In this document: positions 10,892 through 23,345 of the stretch, in pieces
How positions within the stretch are numbered: the first letter of the stretch is position 1
Layout of the letters: each line of letters opens with the position of its first letter
Assembly (NCBI GenBank): GCA_014338405.1
Contig: JTDE01000124.1
Location: forward strand, 207,313 to 271,312
Length of the DNA: 64,000 nucleotides
Origin: Paragonimus skrjabini miyazakii
Lineage: Eukaryota > Platyhelminthes > Trematoda > Plagiorchiida > Troglotrematidae
Direction of reading: 5' to 3'
Notes under the pieces: model-generated
What the model was told of the DNA's origin: nothing
Databases searched by the model: none
The model's input: only the letters and a program-made list of their open reading frames with translations
Translations under genes and position numbers: made by a program

Positions 10892-13585
10892 GTGGCGGAT
10901 GTCAGACTGACTGATGAATCAAGCTGACAAGGTTACCGATTACAGTTGACGGGTGTTAAAATAACTCCCCGCTGAATGCTTGTAATTGGATATTTGGTTG
11001 TGGGTTTAGTCAGGGCTGTTATGAAGACAGTAGAGGAGTAGTCAGGCTACTCTCAACCCTTTCGGAAAGAGGGTCTACACTACAACTAATCTCGCGTCAG
11101 CCAACGTGATACAAGTTCATCACTCTTGTTCGATGTTCTCTTCGAAGAAACTCTAACGCAAGACATAAGTGGACAGACATCCCAGTCTTCTGAGAAAGTC
11201 GAAGACAGTATTAGTTTGTCGCGACGGTCAGCCATCATTTCGACTGGTGTACGAGACTTTGCCTGAACAGTTGGGCTTATTTTATTGTTAGCGTTTGCAA
11301 CAGTGTGAAAAGCTTTCAGAGGAACGCGACTGTTTGTAATATGTGGAAATGGTGAGCTTGAATCTGGATGAAGTACAATGTATTGGGCTACTGCGCTGGA
11401 AATGAAGGAAGTAACACTTTGGTCATATTAAATTGGACATGATCTTTGCTAGTGGTTATACCAATGCACACAATCAGTGACAGTTAAAGTGTATAAAGAT
11501 TGTAGCAATTTTTCAATCGTCGACTCGTTTACAGTTCCTTGTGGTGATGAATTGAATACAGCAATCCTTCTTGAATGCACTGGTGGAAACTGTGTCATGT
11601 GCCGAGATTCGGCATGACGATTAATGAATATACAAAATGATTACCGTGTGCTGGTTGACATGAGTTGTTTGTAAGTCCGGGTAATGTTTGCAGCGGCCAT
11701 TGATACGGTAATAAGCGGTTAGTTGATCTGCAGCCCGAATGGGATCACATTAGTCACATTGAGGCCATAAAAATACAGTCATCGATGAGTACTAGTCCCA
11801 ACTATATAGTAGCACTGTGTTTGCCCCAAAGAACTGGGAACCAATAAAAACGTTTGGGGCAGATCTCTCGCCAATCACCAAGTTTTGGCTTGGATGAGAC
11901 GTTTTCATCTATTATCAAAGGTACTCACGTGATATTTATGTATAGATAACTTCTCGAAGGCGTCTTCAAGCAAAAGATCGTCAACAGATTTATACCGAAT
12001 GAAGAAGTTAGGAATGATGTCATAAAGCTTACCATGAAGATAAGTGTGTGTGAGTAAAATATTTGAATCATTTCACAAAATGTGTGCGATTTTGACATTT
12101 ATTCTTTTTGGATTTAAGACCTAAGTTTAAATTGACGTAGATTTGATACAGTTCAGGTTAACTCCACATCAGTATTGCGCTCTCAGATGAAAGATATATT
12201 GCCTTTCATGCCGCCTCTTTTTGTGTTTACCGTTCCGTTTGTTCTATGGAACAAGCTGCATCGGCCGCGCAACACGGTGATTATCCGAACACATTCGGGA
12301 GCACCAACCGGTATGGCTGACGTGAGGATCGATGAGGCTGTAGTTGTCTGCGGTAGCTACGCCTTTGATCGAGTCAAACCATCTGATCAATCAGACTGAA
12401 TCGTTCAAGCCAATCTACCAAATATGTGGAATACAATCGAAGCTAGTCAATGGTCATATACTATCAATTGTACTGGCTATTGCAGTTCGCTTATACTCAC
12501 CACCACTGTACGCTAAAAACAGATTTGATTCTGTTCATTTTTATCAAACGACAAATTCCTACTAGCCACATGTACATGTAACCGATATGTGACTCCACCA
12601 CTGTGGTCTAAATGCAATGATCTACGGTGAGTGTATACAAGAAAAGTATAGTGAAATCTTTCATGGCATATATCATACAGCCCATCATTACTATACCTGT
12701 TTTTTAAAGTTTTAAATCTATCCACGATTTGGTAGTTTGTCACCATCTTATCCACGTCAGAACTAGCCCGCCAGTAAGCAGTTTCCGCTATTAAAAACCA
12801 ATAAGTTTCGATACTGACAGTCTGTGAGACAGACTCATTTCCAGTCATTGTTACTATTCAAAATCTGGTGATTCGACGACGTCAAAATCGTCAGTACAGT
12901 TTACATGAAAATATATTTGCGAAAAATATGTTATTAGTAATAGAGTATCACGAACGCTTCGTTGGACCAAAATTTACGCGGTAAGTAAAGTGTTTGTCTA
13001 GTTACCCCTAATATAACCGTGGACAAATCGGACCGGTTAACAGACTGTTTATTCAGTCACCAATTTCGGACTAGACCTAGCAATGATCCAATCGTTTATT
13101 TACTCTTGTGATGCTCTCGTTTTGACCCGTTGACCGTCAAAGCACCGACAGCCACATGTTCATTACCAAGACTATCAGGTAAGTAGATCAACATGGAAGG
13201 TGTTATGTTTCGTTAACGGTTTCAACAGTCGAATAGTCCTATACGTTTAACCACAACTAATGTGTTGTGGACAAAAAGATGTAACTATGCGCTGATGACA
13301 GAAACGTGTTTTGTGGCAAATTCCGGAGCATCCGTTTGTGGGTACATTGCGTTTGGAGAAGACCAGGAAAGCAGAGATGATAACGTCGCTGTCTGATTTC
13401 CAGTTCGGTGAGGCGTATGGATTACAGTGTTCTATATATATTGCAACACTTGTTGACCATGAGTAATGTGAATCACATAGACAGGAATGCGAGAAGTTTG
13501 AACTTTGTCTAAAACCTCATCGTGTGGTTGTTCAGCTAGATATTTTGTATCGTTATTAGTGACATAAAGTCAGTCGCTTTGAACC
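10892..13585. other. No recognised feature
   Basis: Frames of 60-110 codons on both strands (for example 12175-12399 + and 12513-12848 -) show no family motif or splice support. Confidence 0.4.
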
Positions 13586-13725
13586 TTTGAAACGCTGGGT
13601 TCCCTTTAACAATTTCATCAATACAGAAAGAAGACATATGTTGCGATATGTTAACATTTCATTTATTCTCATCAGTCGCAAACGTAAGACATGTAAGTTG
13701 TATATCACAAACCAATATGGTTTGA
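13586..13725 (+). repeat. Short dispersed repeat, copy 1
   Basis: TTGCGATATGTTAACATTTC followed by TTTATTCTCATCAGTC recurs on the opposite strand at about 14540-14660, and the upstream half resembles 724-790. The family is unknown to me. Three diverged copies in 64 kb suggest an old interspersed repeat rather than a gene. Confidence 0.45.
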
Positions 13726-14539
13726 ACATGTATACAATCACACCACGTATGATGTCACGACATCCCAATGGGTTGCCTCAATCACTTCTGTGCACATAGC
13801 ACTGCCTGGTGAAATTTGATCAACACTGCTTCTTTAAAGGTCAGTAGTTTCGGGTTCTGAATGCGTAACAATATTCTGAAAGATCTACGTGGGTCAACTC
13901 GGTGACTTCTTACCATGAGGTGTCTAGCAATCGGCGATGCGGGTTTCGAACAACGGATTCACCGGCTTGAAATTACTATACTGTGAGTTGCTTTAATCAG
14001 TTCGGGACGCGTCCTGCCACCTCGTAAGGTCTGTTCGGACTATGTAAACATCGTTTTACCTGTAAGTGAACTGACAGCCAACGTGAGAAACAGAATCGTT
14101 AGACAGACTGCGTTCGCGATTGTGTAGAACGGGTCCTTTGGTGGTTTGAACCAAGCGCAATTGGGCAGGCGTATATGTACGGGATAGAGCACATTGTAAT
14201 TTTTGCTTGATGTCGTTCACCAGATGATCGCCTTTGAATTGCAAAAATGGAAATGTATCTTTTTTTGAGCTGTTCATACTGGTTTATTGCATTTGTTCAT
14301 CATGCTGTTAATGTCTATGAACTTTTCAGGATATCCGTTTGCCAGAAACGTGTTTCTCAGCGTTTCTTGTTCTCTCTGCAGTTTATCAAAGGCGCAAATA
14401 TGTCTTGCCATATGAAATAGGGTTTTGACCAAACCCCTCTTGTATGCTATCGAGGCAATGCTGGAGAACTGAAGATATTATCCGCCCCATGTTGCTTTGT
14501 AATGGACCGATCACTGTAATGTTTTTATTCGCATATCTT

Positions 14540-14660
14540 ATCTGTATGATGTACATAGCCAGCATAGTTTACGAGTGTGACTGATGAGAATAAACACAAT
14601 GTTAACATATTGTAACATACGATAATTTAAAGTATGTTTTGTGATTGATAACCTTAGCAT
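14540..14660 (-). repeat. Short dispersed repeat, inverted copy
   Basis: Read on the minus strand it contains ACAATATGTTAACATTGTG then TTTATTCTCATCAGTC, matching 13640-13680 with scattered changes. Both copies also translate to similar short peptides (YVNISFILIS and YVNIVFILIS), which follows from the DNA similarity and is not evidence of coding. Confidence 0.45.
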
Positions 14661-16588
14661 TCTCCAAGTGGAAACAGATCTCTGGTAGTTTGATACTTTA
14701 GAAGCACTGTAGAAGTATGATGGCTTCTGACTATTTCCGGTTTCCAAATGATTGCAAACTTCTTCCCGTTGAAGTTATAACCTCTCTTAATATAGTGAGT
14801 ATAAAAGAATATTCAAATATAATAAAAGTCGACAATACAGGACGGAAGAAAGTTTATGCAAACTGAAAGCGATCATAGGCAAAACTTCTTGTCACTACAC
14901 GAATAGTCAACAATGTAAAATACGTACAATATAACATGGTTAAACATTGATTAGTTTGTAGTTCAATGATACGTGACCAATTAGCCTACATTCAATGAGA
15001 CACAATGTGAAGTTTGTTAATTCTACCACACAAGAATGAACATCTAACACATCATGAGATGGCTACTTTGAAAAGCCATGATGAAGCTAAATTCACCTAA
15101 AAAGCAAAGCAAAATTATCAGACATATACCTGGTTACTTATATTGTTTAACAGAATTCGTCACTTTATCGAAATCCAAACAGATGAGAGAAACATTTGCA
15201 CTACGCATGTTGATAATGACCCTTTTGAAATTGGTTCGTTACTAAAGCACACGTCCAATCAAGCTACGTGACATAGGCTGGACCACTCAGTCCCCTAGAT
15301 AATTCGGTTGAGCTTCCGTTGAACAGAAAGTGAGGTGACCACAGGAAGCCTTGATCAAACTAAGAGTAGAAATGTGTAATCTGAAACTGATCGAAGTAAA
15401 TTCCAGTAAGTGGCAGAGATTTTCTAGGTTCTGATAGTAACTGTATGCGTATATGTAATTCACCTTTCTACGAAATATGCTGAGTTTGTTCTGTGGCCTG
15501 TAAGTTGCCTACATATTCACTCCAAGGTAGTATATTTGTGCTTATGCATTGGATAATCATTTTATACCATTTCGCTGTAGATAAAAACCGTAGAAAGTCA
15601 GCTGAATGTCACCAGAATTATGCGGCTAATGTAGAACAAGAGGGTAACTTTTTGATTATACATACTGTACCATCGTGCGGAAAACTTCAGGGAAATTCTA
15701 GTAGTATTCATTTCAACTCCGTCGCTACTGAATTATGTAACCCAATTTCTAAGTTTTATCACATGTATTGCGAGTCATGTCGTATAGATTATAAACTTCG
15801 CAAACTAATTATCACCTCTGTAGCTTCGTTTCCGAGTCACATAACTCTATTTTAAGTTAACGTGTTTCATACGCTCACACAATCACACTCAGCTTTCTTT
15901 ACTTCGCAGTCCACTTGAATTCCGTGAATTTTACAAAGGAGACCGGTCCAGTAGGGAGACAAATTTGGTCGCTCATCGTCGAGTGTCAGTAGGACTTTAG
16001 GGCACTAGGAAGACCGTCCTAGATCCAGTCACAATTTCGTTTGACTCCTAGTTGAGGGACCGTGATGTTCAGTTCCATAGTTTCATTTCTTCGTATCCCA
16101 AATTTAATCTAGACAAGATGGTTGATCTGGCCATACTTTTAAATAGCCCGGATTGTCTCACATCGTTGATACCATAACCCTAGCTGGTGTACATGAAAAA
16201 ATGTCACTTTTGTCATGCGGTTGGTTTGGGAACTACAGGTCAGCGTTAGGTTTCTGCCACAGCTTGACTTACCTTAACATCAACTTCCTACAACCTAAGG
16301 CGGATTAACTTCAATTTATGTAATCATTGCGGCCCGTAATGTTTGCCTATCAAATCGTCCGTAACGGTACCATAATCTCCACAGGAAATCAGCCATGTGC
16401 AACACAGACTGCGGTCGTCGCGTGCCAGGTAATCAGTTATTGATCTTGGAACGAAAATACACAGAATATTCACTAACCCCCTCATATGTCGTCAACACAC
16501 CGCTCATTGATACTGATACACGGAACGAATTTTGCATAAGAAAAGGTTGTAGTAGTCATTACCACCCCCCCTAACAGTTTGTCATAAG
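14661..16588. other. No recognised feature
   Basis: One 120-codon plus-strand frame (15493-15855) has no motif or signal peptide I can identify. Nothing else stands out. Confidence 0.4.
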
Positions 16589-16822
16589 TTGAAAAAGGAG
16601 ATCAAAAGGTCAGACCTCGAATTGACTTGCTCAGCTGTTTGGTCTGAAGAAGACACAGGCTTTAGTTTTCTAGAAGAAGAGCACAGAGGTGCAGCTGGGA
16701 GAAGGCGAAGTAAACTGCGGTACTGCACATTTCAAGACTTAGATGGGCAAATGTTCGACTGGTTCTTCCAGATAAGCATGAAATACAATAGTGAAATTCA
16801 AACGAATCAGCTTTTTAATTAG
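16589..16822 (+). pseudogene. Possible pogo/Tigger-type transposase scrap (CENP-B-like HTH)
   Basis: A 77-codon frame contains KLRYCTFQDLDGQMFDWFFQ. The pattern of basic residues, then F or Y, a two-residue acidic stretch, a hydrophobic pair and WF resembles the start of the CENP-B-type helix-turn-helix found in pogo, Tigger and jerky proteins. The segment that normally follows (a helix with a conserved glycine-proline) is not recognisable and no DDE catalytic region is visible nearby. If real, this is a small remnant of a DNA transposon or of a domesticated derivative. Confidence 0.3.
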
Positions 16823-19212
16823 ACCGCTGCATTTAGAAAACCAGTTTTCCTTTGCCGAAAATGAAAGAACATACCTTCTAAAAACCGTGTACTAATTGCA
16901 ATATCAACTACATGATAGTTAATGAGAGTGATGCTGTGTACAAACTGGTATGACGACAATTTTTTGTAGTGATAAAATGTGCTTCCTATAAGTTTTCATG
17001 AATAGGATGAACCTGTCCTCCCTTTTGGTCGGCCAGTTCGGTAGGTTACATGGAGGGAACTGCAGTTTTTGAACAAACTGTCTAACGGTGCCACAAAGAG
17101 TAGCATCATGGCAAGTGGAAGCAATTAATATCGTTCACACACCTCTGGAATGACCTGAACCATGCATGTAATAGATAGCACACTTACAAGATTCGTTGAC
17201 AGTTTCTAGTTTTCGAGTTGGATCCCTCTTGATCGTCCACGATCGAGTCGCGACAGGGAGGAGTGAGGTTGACTAACTGTAAGGGGTTCTTGTGTTTATA
17301 GGCCATGCTTCGCAAGTTAATTTACCCTGTTCATTTAACGTCTGCGTGCAAACATGGTTATGCGTATATCGCAAAATGAGGACAGAAATCTTAGTGTAAT
17401 TGGTTCACTTATCATTAAGATAATTGGATTTGAGATAAAGTGTGCAAGTGAGAAACGCGAGAACAAGTTTCTAGTTTACACTGAGCACAGTAACCGGTTT
17501 GAATAATCGAAAAAACGAATGACAAATTTAACCACTTCAGATTTTCTGTGTATCCACTAGCTGTTTGTAGAATCATTTTATATTTATGACTTTCTAAGTG
17601 CAACATTCCTTTTGACTTTTTGTCTTTCATTGCTCTATAGCATAATTTATGAGTTATTAAACTTAAAATGGTGCCAGGAGGTCAGAAATAGTCATTTTGG
17701 TTGTTTATCGCGCAGTCAGACACAAATCTTTGCCTCACATCAGTGACAACTCGGATCAGGCAGGGAACCGAAACATGCACATACCCAAGGAGAGATACTT
17801 CGGTCGACGTTTTCAATTCTGGTCCGTCACTTCCATCGCTGCACCTCAACGGTGAACTAAACTTACAGATACCAGCGTACTGAATGCACCTCGATCACAC
17901 AGTACGTTCCGATAACCTCTTGTCTTTTAAGAAAAGAAAACACGAACTCTGACCAATAGTATACGACCAGTAGTATCGAACATCGCATCAAACGGGTTCG
18001 TCAGAAGTTCGAGCTATTGGTTTCATCCACTCTAAGTCTCCAGTCCAGGATGTCAATAGTACAGGCGATTGTCGAGGCGCATTGTGTACGTCGAAAACCT
18101 TCGTTTTAAATCAATTTTGTTTACACAGAACAGCATGTCAAGTCTACCATGACACAACTGGCACCGTTTTCACGAGTCATTATTCCGTATGTTTGTGGTA
18201 AAGGTACCGTGAGTTGTAGACATAAAAATCATCAAGGTTTTACTTTTTTGTCTCTCAGAAAGCCATTGTCAAATAAATTATATCAGAATACTTACAGTTG
18301 AAGTCAATCAAATGGCATATTGGCATGCGTGACAGGCAATGTGCAAAACAACCATCAAGCATAAGTCCCAAGCTCGTTGTAGAGAAAACTGAACGGCCTA
18401 CTTCCAGCCTTACTCGGTATTGTTCAGTTTAATCGGTGTGGACACCAGCACTTAGCTCGGTCAAGTTTTGTTTTATTGAAATAGTCCCTTTCACAAGGCA
18501 CCGGACGAACGGAAAGACGTTGGATTTCCTCATGCATAAGACTCACCAAGGACATTTTTGTGATTTATGTAGACAGAAGAATCGGCTGAACTCGAACTTT
18601 GAAAAATAGCAATTTTGAGGCCACCAACGTGTCCAAAATGCCATTCTCGTTGCGCACCATGAAAATATTCATTTGAAAAACGGTGAAATGAAAGATATAT
18701 TGCAGTTTTCAGTACATAGACCATGTCCTAGGAAAGTATGATCTCTGCGTCTTATGACAATCGTTTTCACACACAAATCTATCACCCCAGAATGATGATG
18801 GTGATAACGAATAGACATAAATCGGTTAAGTGTTTCTAGGTAGGTGTAAAGTTATGCCGGATAGCATTCGTTGTCCATGGCCAGTCACGAAATATCTAGC
18901 AATCAGTCGATGACTTTAACTGGTAAAATAAGATTTTGAGATCCGTTCCTTCGTAATCTCTTAAACTATAAAGGCATACTGAAAGATCGTGAGCCACCAT
19001 ATTCGTGTAATTTGGCGATGCAAATCCATGGAAAAACACAGCAAGGAACTGGCCAATCAAAACGCGGGAACGCTTGCCGTTTAACAACAATCGTACATAC
19101 CGTTATTTTTATAAATATAAAAATGTGCTATTTTCCAAATAAAATGAGATTGCTTAGTGTCGCCCAGACTTCTGTTATCATTTTTCATGAGTTGGTGGCT
19201 TAGCGCATTACA
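16823..19212. other. No recognised feature
   Basis: No supported gene, RNA or repeat. A long terminal repeat of the gypsy element that begins at 19213 might be expected at the end of this stretch, but no matching 3' copy was found near 22.2 kb, so none is called. Confidence 0.4.
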
Positions 19213-19224
19213 TGGTGTCAGAGT
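19213..19224 (+). promoter_or_regulatory. Candidate primer binding site of the gypsy relic
   Basis: TGGTGTCAGAGT resembles the TGGTATCAGAGC sites that pair with the 3' end of initiator methionine tRNA in many LTR retrotransposons. It is preceded by ...TTACA, a plausible LTR end, and lies shortly upstream of the gag relic. Support is positional and short. Confidence 0.35.
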
Positions 19225-19720
19225 ATAGAAAAGGGCACGCGTGCAGATTGCAAGGCAGTTCATCGAGTGAGGTTGCAATTGATCTTCATCAGCAGTTGGA
19301 CGCGACGGACAGCAGGCGAGTGCCAAAGGCATGACGAATGTGGGAGAGACGTTTGATGAATACGGTGTGTTGAGCAGTTTGTCCTAACGATCGAATATTC
19401 CAGCATTGCGTTGAAGACGGAGGCGGACAAATCTTGACGAACTTGACTTTCGCTGACGACGAAGACAAGAACGATCTGGGTGCGGTGGTCAGTAGATTCG
19501 GAGAATACCTTCTCGGACAGGCAGATGAAACCTTCGAGCGTCTCCGTTTCTTCCAAAGGAACCACTGTCAATGGGAATCTATCGACTAATATGTGATGAC
19601 ACTAAAGGAGCTGGCTAAGGCCTGCAATTTTTGCAAGTACATGAAGGACGGTCTCATACGCGATCGAATGGTTCTTGAAGTTCGGGACGCTTCAATGATC
19701 AAGAAACTGAACAATACGGA

Positions 19721-19984
19721 TTGCTGACTCTAGACGATATTTTGCCCGAACTAAAACAGATTCGTCTTTCTAAGAAAGTTGATTTGCCTTCTGCGTACTG
19801 GAAGCCGGTGCTGGACGATGAATCCAGCTACCCAACCATGTTTGGTATTCCTTTCTGGCATTTTCGGTGGCTGCGCTCACTGTTTGAATTAGAAATGTCG
19901 AGCGAAATTTTTCAGAAACGTCTGATTCAAGCGCTCGACAACCCCGAAGAAACGACTTGTGGTACTGACGATGTGCTGATGTAA
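19721..19984 (+). pseudogene. Ty3/gypsy reverse transcriptase fragment
   Basis: An 87-codon open piece covers the middle of the RT domain. LTLDDILPEL is followed by KKVDLPSAYW (the first catalytic Asp motif, D-L-x-S-A-Y-W in the family), then FRWLRSLFELEMSSEIFQKR and TCGTDDVLM, where the paired aspartates of the active site survive (codons around 19966-19971). The N-terminal fingers are missing because gag sequence lies directly upstream. It is the longest uninterrupted part of the element. The thumb region continues in other frames to about 20290 (DILHPIRRLTYKGV). Confidence 0.93.
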
Positions 19985-20439
19985 GGAGCATGACCGGAAC
20001 TTCAGTTTCTTTTTTTAAAACTGTGCATGTTGTAATAAATAGCTCTGTCACGCAATAAGATAATTTCTTGGCTGACAGAAATGACGTTTGCTGGTCACTT
20101 GATCACGCCTAAATGACTGAATATCGATCCAGACAAAACAATACAATCTGGAATATGCCGTCCTTCAAAAATACCAAAGTGGTTCCGTGTCTTAGTGAAA
20201 TGATTGCTCCCAAAACTGACTGACATATTGCATCCAATTCGGCGGCTTACATACAAAGGAGTCACGTGGATGTGGGGCAAGACCCAACAATCAGCGTTTG
20301 ACGAAAATAAAGGTTAATTCCGACTGCCCCGATATTGACATATTATGGTCCTGAGTTTCCTCTGGTAATTCAGTGTCACAGCAGTGAGTCAGGTTTTGGA
20401 ACTGTGCGACTACAACAAAGAAGGCTAACTGACTAAAGA

Positions 20440-20710
20440 AGTCAGACCCTTTCGACTGCAGGACGAAACTATGGGCAAATCAAAAAAGAATTGTTGACTG
20501 TGGTTTTTGCTCGGGAAAGCTTCAACACCTACATATTCGGAAGAAAGATAGTGATACACAAAGACCACAAACCTTTGACGGAAATAGTGAAGAAGCCCTT
20601 GTGTGTCGTCCACAACGGTAGATGATCAGGCTACAAGAGTACGACTGTGAGCTAGTCTGCCTGTCTGGAGATCAACTGCACACCGCGTATACTCTCTCTC
20701 TCGTGCCTAT
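20440..20710 (+). pseudogene. Ty3/gypsy RNase H fragment
   Basis: In one frame KKELLTVVFARESFNTYIFG and then IHKDHKPLTEIVKKPL match the C-terminal half of a gypsy RNase H (family: EKELLAVVFA, then TDHKPL). It is followed after a frameshift by RLQEYDCELVCLSGDQLHTA, the usual connection to integrase. The region that would carry the first RNase H catalytic residue is not recognisable. Confidence 0.88.
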
Positions 20711-22214
20711 ATACCCAGTGCTGCGAAGGTCGAGTATGTTCAGTAAACTACAGGATGGTACCGATGGACAAGTGTTGTGATCAAAGAACGCGGACGGCAT
20801 AAGGGTTGTTTATTCGACAAAACAACACACGGGTTATGTGTTTAAACAAGACCAGAAACAAAACCACTCATTTGCACGCGATATTCGGCCCCAGACCGTC
20901 TCGGCTGCGGCAGACGTCAATGTTCGTTTCCCTTAAGTAACAGGCGATGCTGCACTCTGATATTCCTTCCTGCATTTTCCCTGCGGTTTATATGATGTCA
21001 AAATATATGCTCTGGTCCAACTACTGAATAGCAGTGGTATGAGTAGTATATTACGATCGCTCATCTTCACTGCACAAGGTGGTGGGGCTGAAGGACGCGC
21101 TGAAAAGGATCAAGTACTTAAAAAGCTGACTCGTGTTACAACAAATGGCTGGCCGCATGATCAAATGAATCTGTTCAAAGAACTGGTCGGTTTGTCCAGG
21201 AAGAAGAAATAAATTTCAAGGGACAGATGGTTGTCATCCCGAAGGATTTGCAGTGGAAATTTATTGAACAAGTCCATACACCACATGTTGGGGTGAACAA
21301 CTGTATTCAAAGAGCAGAAGAACTTTACCGCTGACCAGGTGTGTCCAGTAAGGTAAACGAGTACATAACGAAGTGTGAAATTGACAGAAGTCACGATTCA
21401 AGTCAAGTGAAGGAAACGATGCTGCTGAGAGAACTTCCGGAAAGACTCTGGCAACTAGCTGCAGCCAATTTATTCACACATGGCGGAAAACAACACCTGG
21501 TCACGGTGGTCTATTTCTCGGTTTATTTCGAAATCGATTGGCTAAGTGGTGCCACCGGAGGTGCATTCACCAACAAACGGCGTGCTCACTTTGCTCGCTA
21601 TGGCATACCGAAGATGTTTTTCCCTGATATTTATCCTCAGTTTTTGTGCATGGAATTCAGGGCGTTTGCAGATAAATGAGAGATTCAACATCGAACAGGT
21701 AGCCCCTACTACAGTAAGTCAAACGGAGAGGTGGGAGCAGCAGTTAAAGCTGCCAAAAGACTGCTAAAGTTTGCCCAAGAGTTAGGGGAAGACCCATATC
21801 TAATGCTTCTGGAAAGAAGAAACATGCCGAATGAGATAATTGGATACAGTGCGACGAAAGAAATGTTTGAGAGAAGGACGCGGACAAAATTGCCAAGGCA
21901 TCTGAGCTGTTAAGCTTTTACATTGGACGAGTCACATGTTTAGGAGAACCTACAATGACACAGAATGCAACAAAAATGTACTATGATTGTGGGACTCAGA
22001 AACCTACAAGCCTTAAATCAGGAGATAGAGTATGGGCTCAGTGTGTGCCTGATAACGCGAGATAGTGGGCACGTGGTGTGGTGATTAGTCATCGTGGACA
22101 TTAGTCATACGATGTTCATGTGGATTGGGAAGTGAAAAAAAAGAAATCGTGTGTATTTGAAAGACTTTGCTGGAGAAAAAGCCCCGTGATGCAAGTCATC
22201 AGGAGTCGCCAAGA

Positions 22215-22597
22215 CCTAGAAGTGGTCAAACTTATCGAAAAGGAAAGGATGTAATGAGTTTGGAATGGAGCGACTTTTTGTTCGGAGAAAGTTCAGCCAA
22301 TTCGTGTTTGCGCACAAGCTGCTAATCAAGGAATGATGCTGACTTATGTTCAACATAGGTTTAATCCCGTCTATTTTTGATCGGCCAAGCACCTCAGTGC
22401 TGGGAGTCATGTCGAACCACTCAAGATACGCATTAGACATCACACATAGAACTGAATGAGATACTACAAATCTTGTTGACTCAGTGCCCACGTTTCACAG
22501 CCACACAGCGACGTTACACGATAGACAAGCATCTTGGTTCTCATCTATAGGCTGTGATTCTTCCAGACTTGTCGTTTAAAACGTCCAAAACGGTTTA
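22215..22597 (-). mobile_element. RTE-like LINE, 3' (C-terminal) part
   Basis: On the minus strand, through frameshifts, FGRFKRQVWKNHSL is followed by MRTKMLVYR, LCGCETWALSQ and CLMRIL. This is the region after the reverse transcriptase of endonuclease-RT LINEs, where relatives have VWKNHS, TKLLVYR, YGCETW and LRRI. Similarity fades below about 22330. This part points opposite to the RT domain at 22620-23345, although in an intact element it follows the RT on the same strand. Clade (RTE-like) is my best judgement, not tested. Confidence 0.8.
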
Positions 22598-22619
22598 AAA
22601 AAATTAAAAGAAAAAATAA

Positions 22620-23345
22620 TGCTCCGATTGTACCCCTAATTATAGGTAAGTTTAGCAAGCAGAACACAAACAACTATAGTCAAGTCAGCCTGCTTAGATG
22701 CACTGGAATGTTTCTGACCCGAATCCTGCTGAACCATGTGTGGGAGTTTTGGAGACCAGTGTTTACCAGAAACAGTATAAATTTCGGACGAGGCGCAGTC
22801 CAATTCACATGGTGTTCAGTACCTGATAAGTCCAGGAAAAGTGCCGTTAATGCAACCGAACGTTTCGCGCTCTTTATGTGAATCTCACCAAGATGTTTGA
22901 TCCCGTGAACCATGGAGCACTATGGATGGTGCATGGTAGATTTGGATGGTCAAGTAAGTTTATTATTTCAACCAAACTGTGGCAGATGAGTATAGAGGTG
23001 AAAATGCGACCTCAGATGGTGTTGACATTGACAATGGGGCAAGACAGACTTTTTCCGAACATTGACTCCACCTGGTTTATATGCGACTGTGATACTGACA
23101 GTCGTTGTTCAGAACTCGCAGAACACTGTTCTATTTCAGTGTCGTTTGGATGGTTTTCTGTTGAATATTCGACGTATCGGTGCACCAAACTTACAGTACA
23201 ATTCGACCATTCGGATGATAATATTCGTAGACAAGAGTGCGCTGTTTTCACACAGTGGAGACGGATTAGATTTATTGAGATACCCTATCGCAGCAACCAA
23301 GTTTGGTTTCGATATCAACACTGGTGAGACGCCTAAGCACAACAC
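22620..23345 (+). mobile_element. RTE-like LINE, reverse transcriptase part, inverted
   Basis: Plus-strand pieces read NNYSQVSLLRCTGMFLTRIL (family NYRGISLL...K.LARIL), then FALFMNLTKMFDPVNHGALW (family FVDLTKAFDTVNR..LW) and RFGWSSKFI. In a second frame come LLNIRRIGAPNLQYNSTIR, IIFVDKSAL and FGFDINTGETPKH (family FADD.AL, then FGL.INT.KT). The active site Y/F-A-D-D reads FVDK, so even without frameshifts it would be inactive. The 149-codon frame at 22878-23327 only partly coincides with the RT and is not a gene of its own. Confidence 0.88.

Larger units (their letters stand above)
19225..22210 (+). mobile_element. Degraded Ty3/gypsy LTR retrotransposon (gag-pol relic)
   Basis: Recognisable parts occur in the order gag, reverse transcriptase, RNase H, integrase, each broken by frameshifts and stops. 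Gag (about 19330-19700) shows FGEYLLGQADETFERLRFF and LIRDRMVLEVRD. RT and RNase H are listed separately. Integrase (about 21140-22150) shows LFTHGGKQHLVTV, HFARYGIP and AVKAAKRLLKFAQELGEDPY, then an SH3-like tail (GVVISHRGH, SYDVHVDW). The zinc knuckle, protease and N-terminal RT part are deleted between gag and RT. The catalytic first Asp of integrase (VDYFS in relatives) reads VVYFS, and the expected Glu reads Gly in NGEVGAAVK. The element is dead and old; flanking LTRs were not identified. Confidence 0.9.

Noticed and set aside
22878..23327. 149-codon frame, the longest in the window, as a gene
   Set aside because: Its first part is the LINE reverse transcriptase, and the rest reads the RT in the wrong frame after a frameshift.
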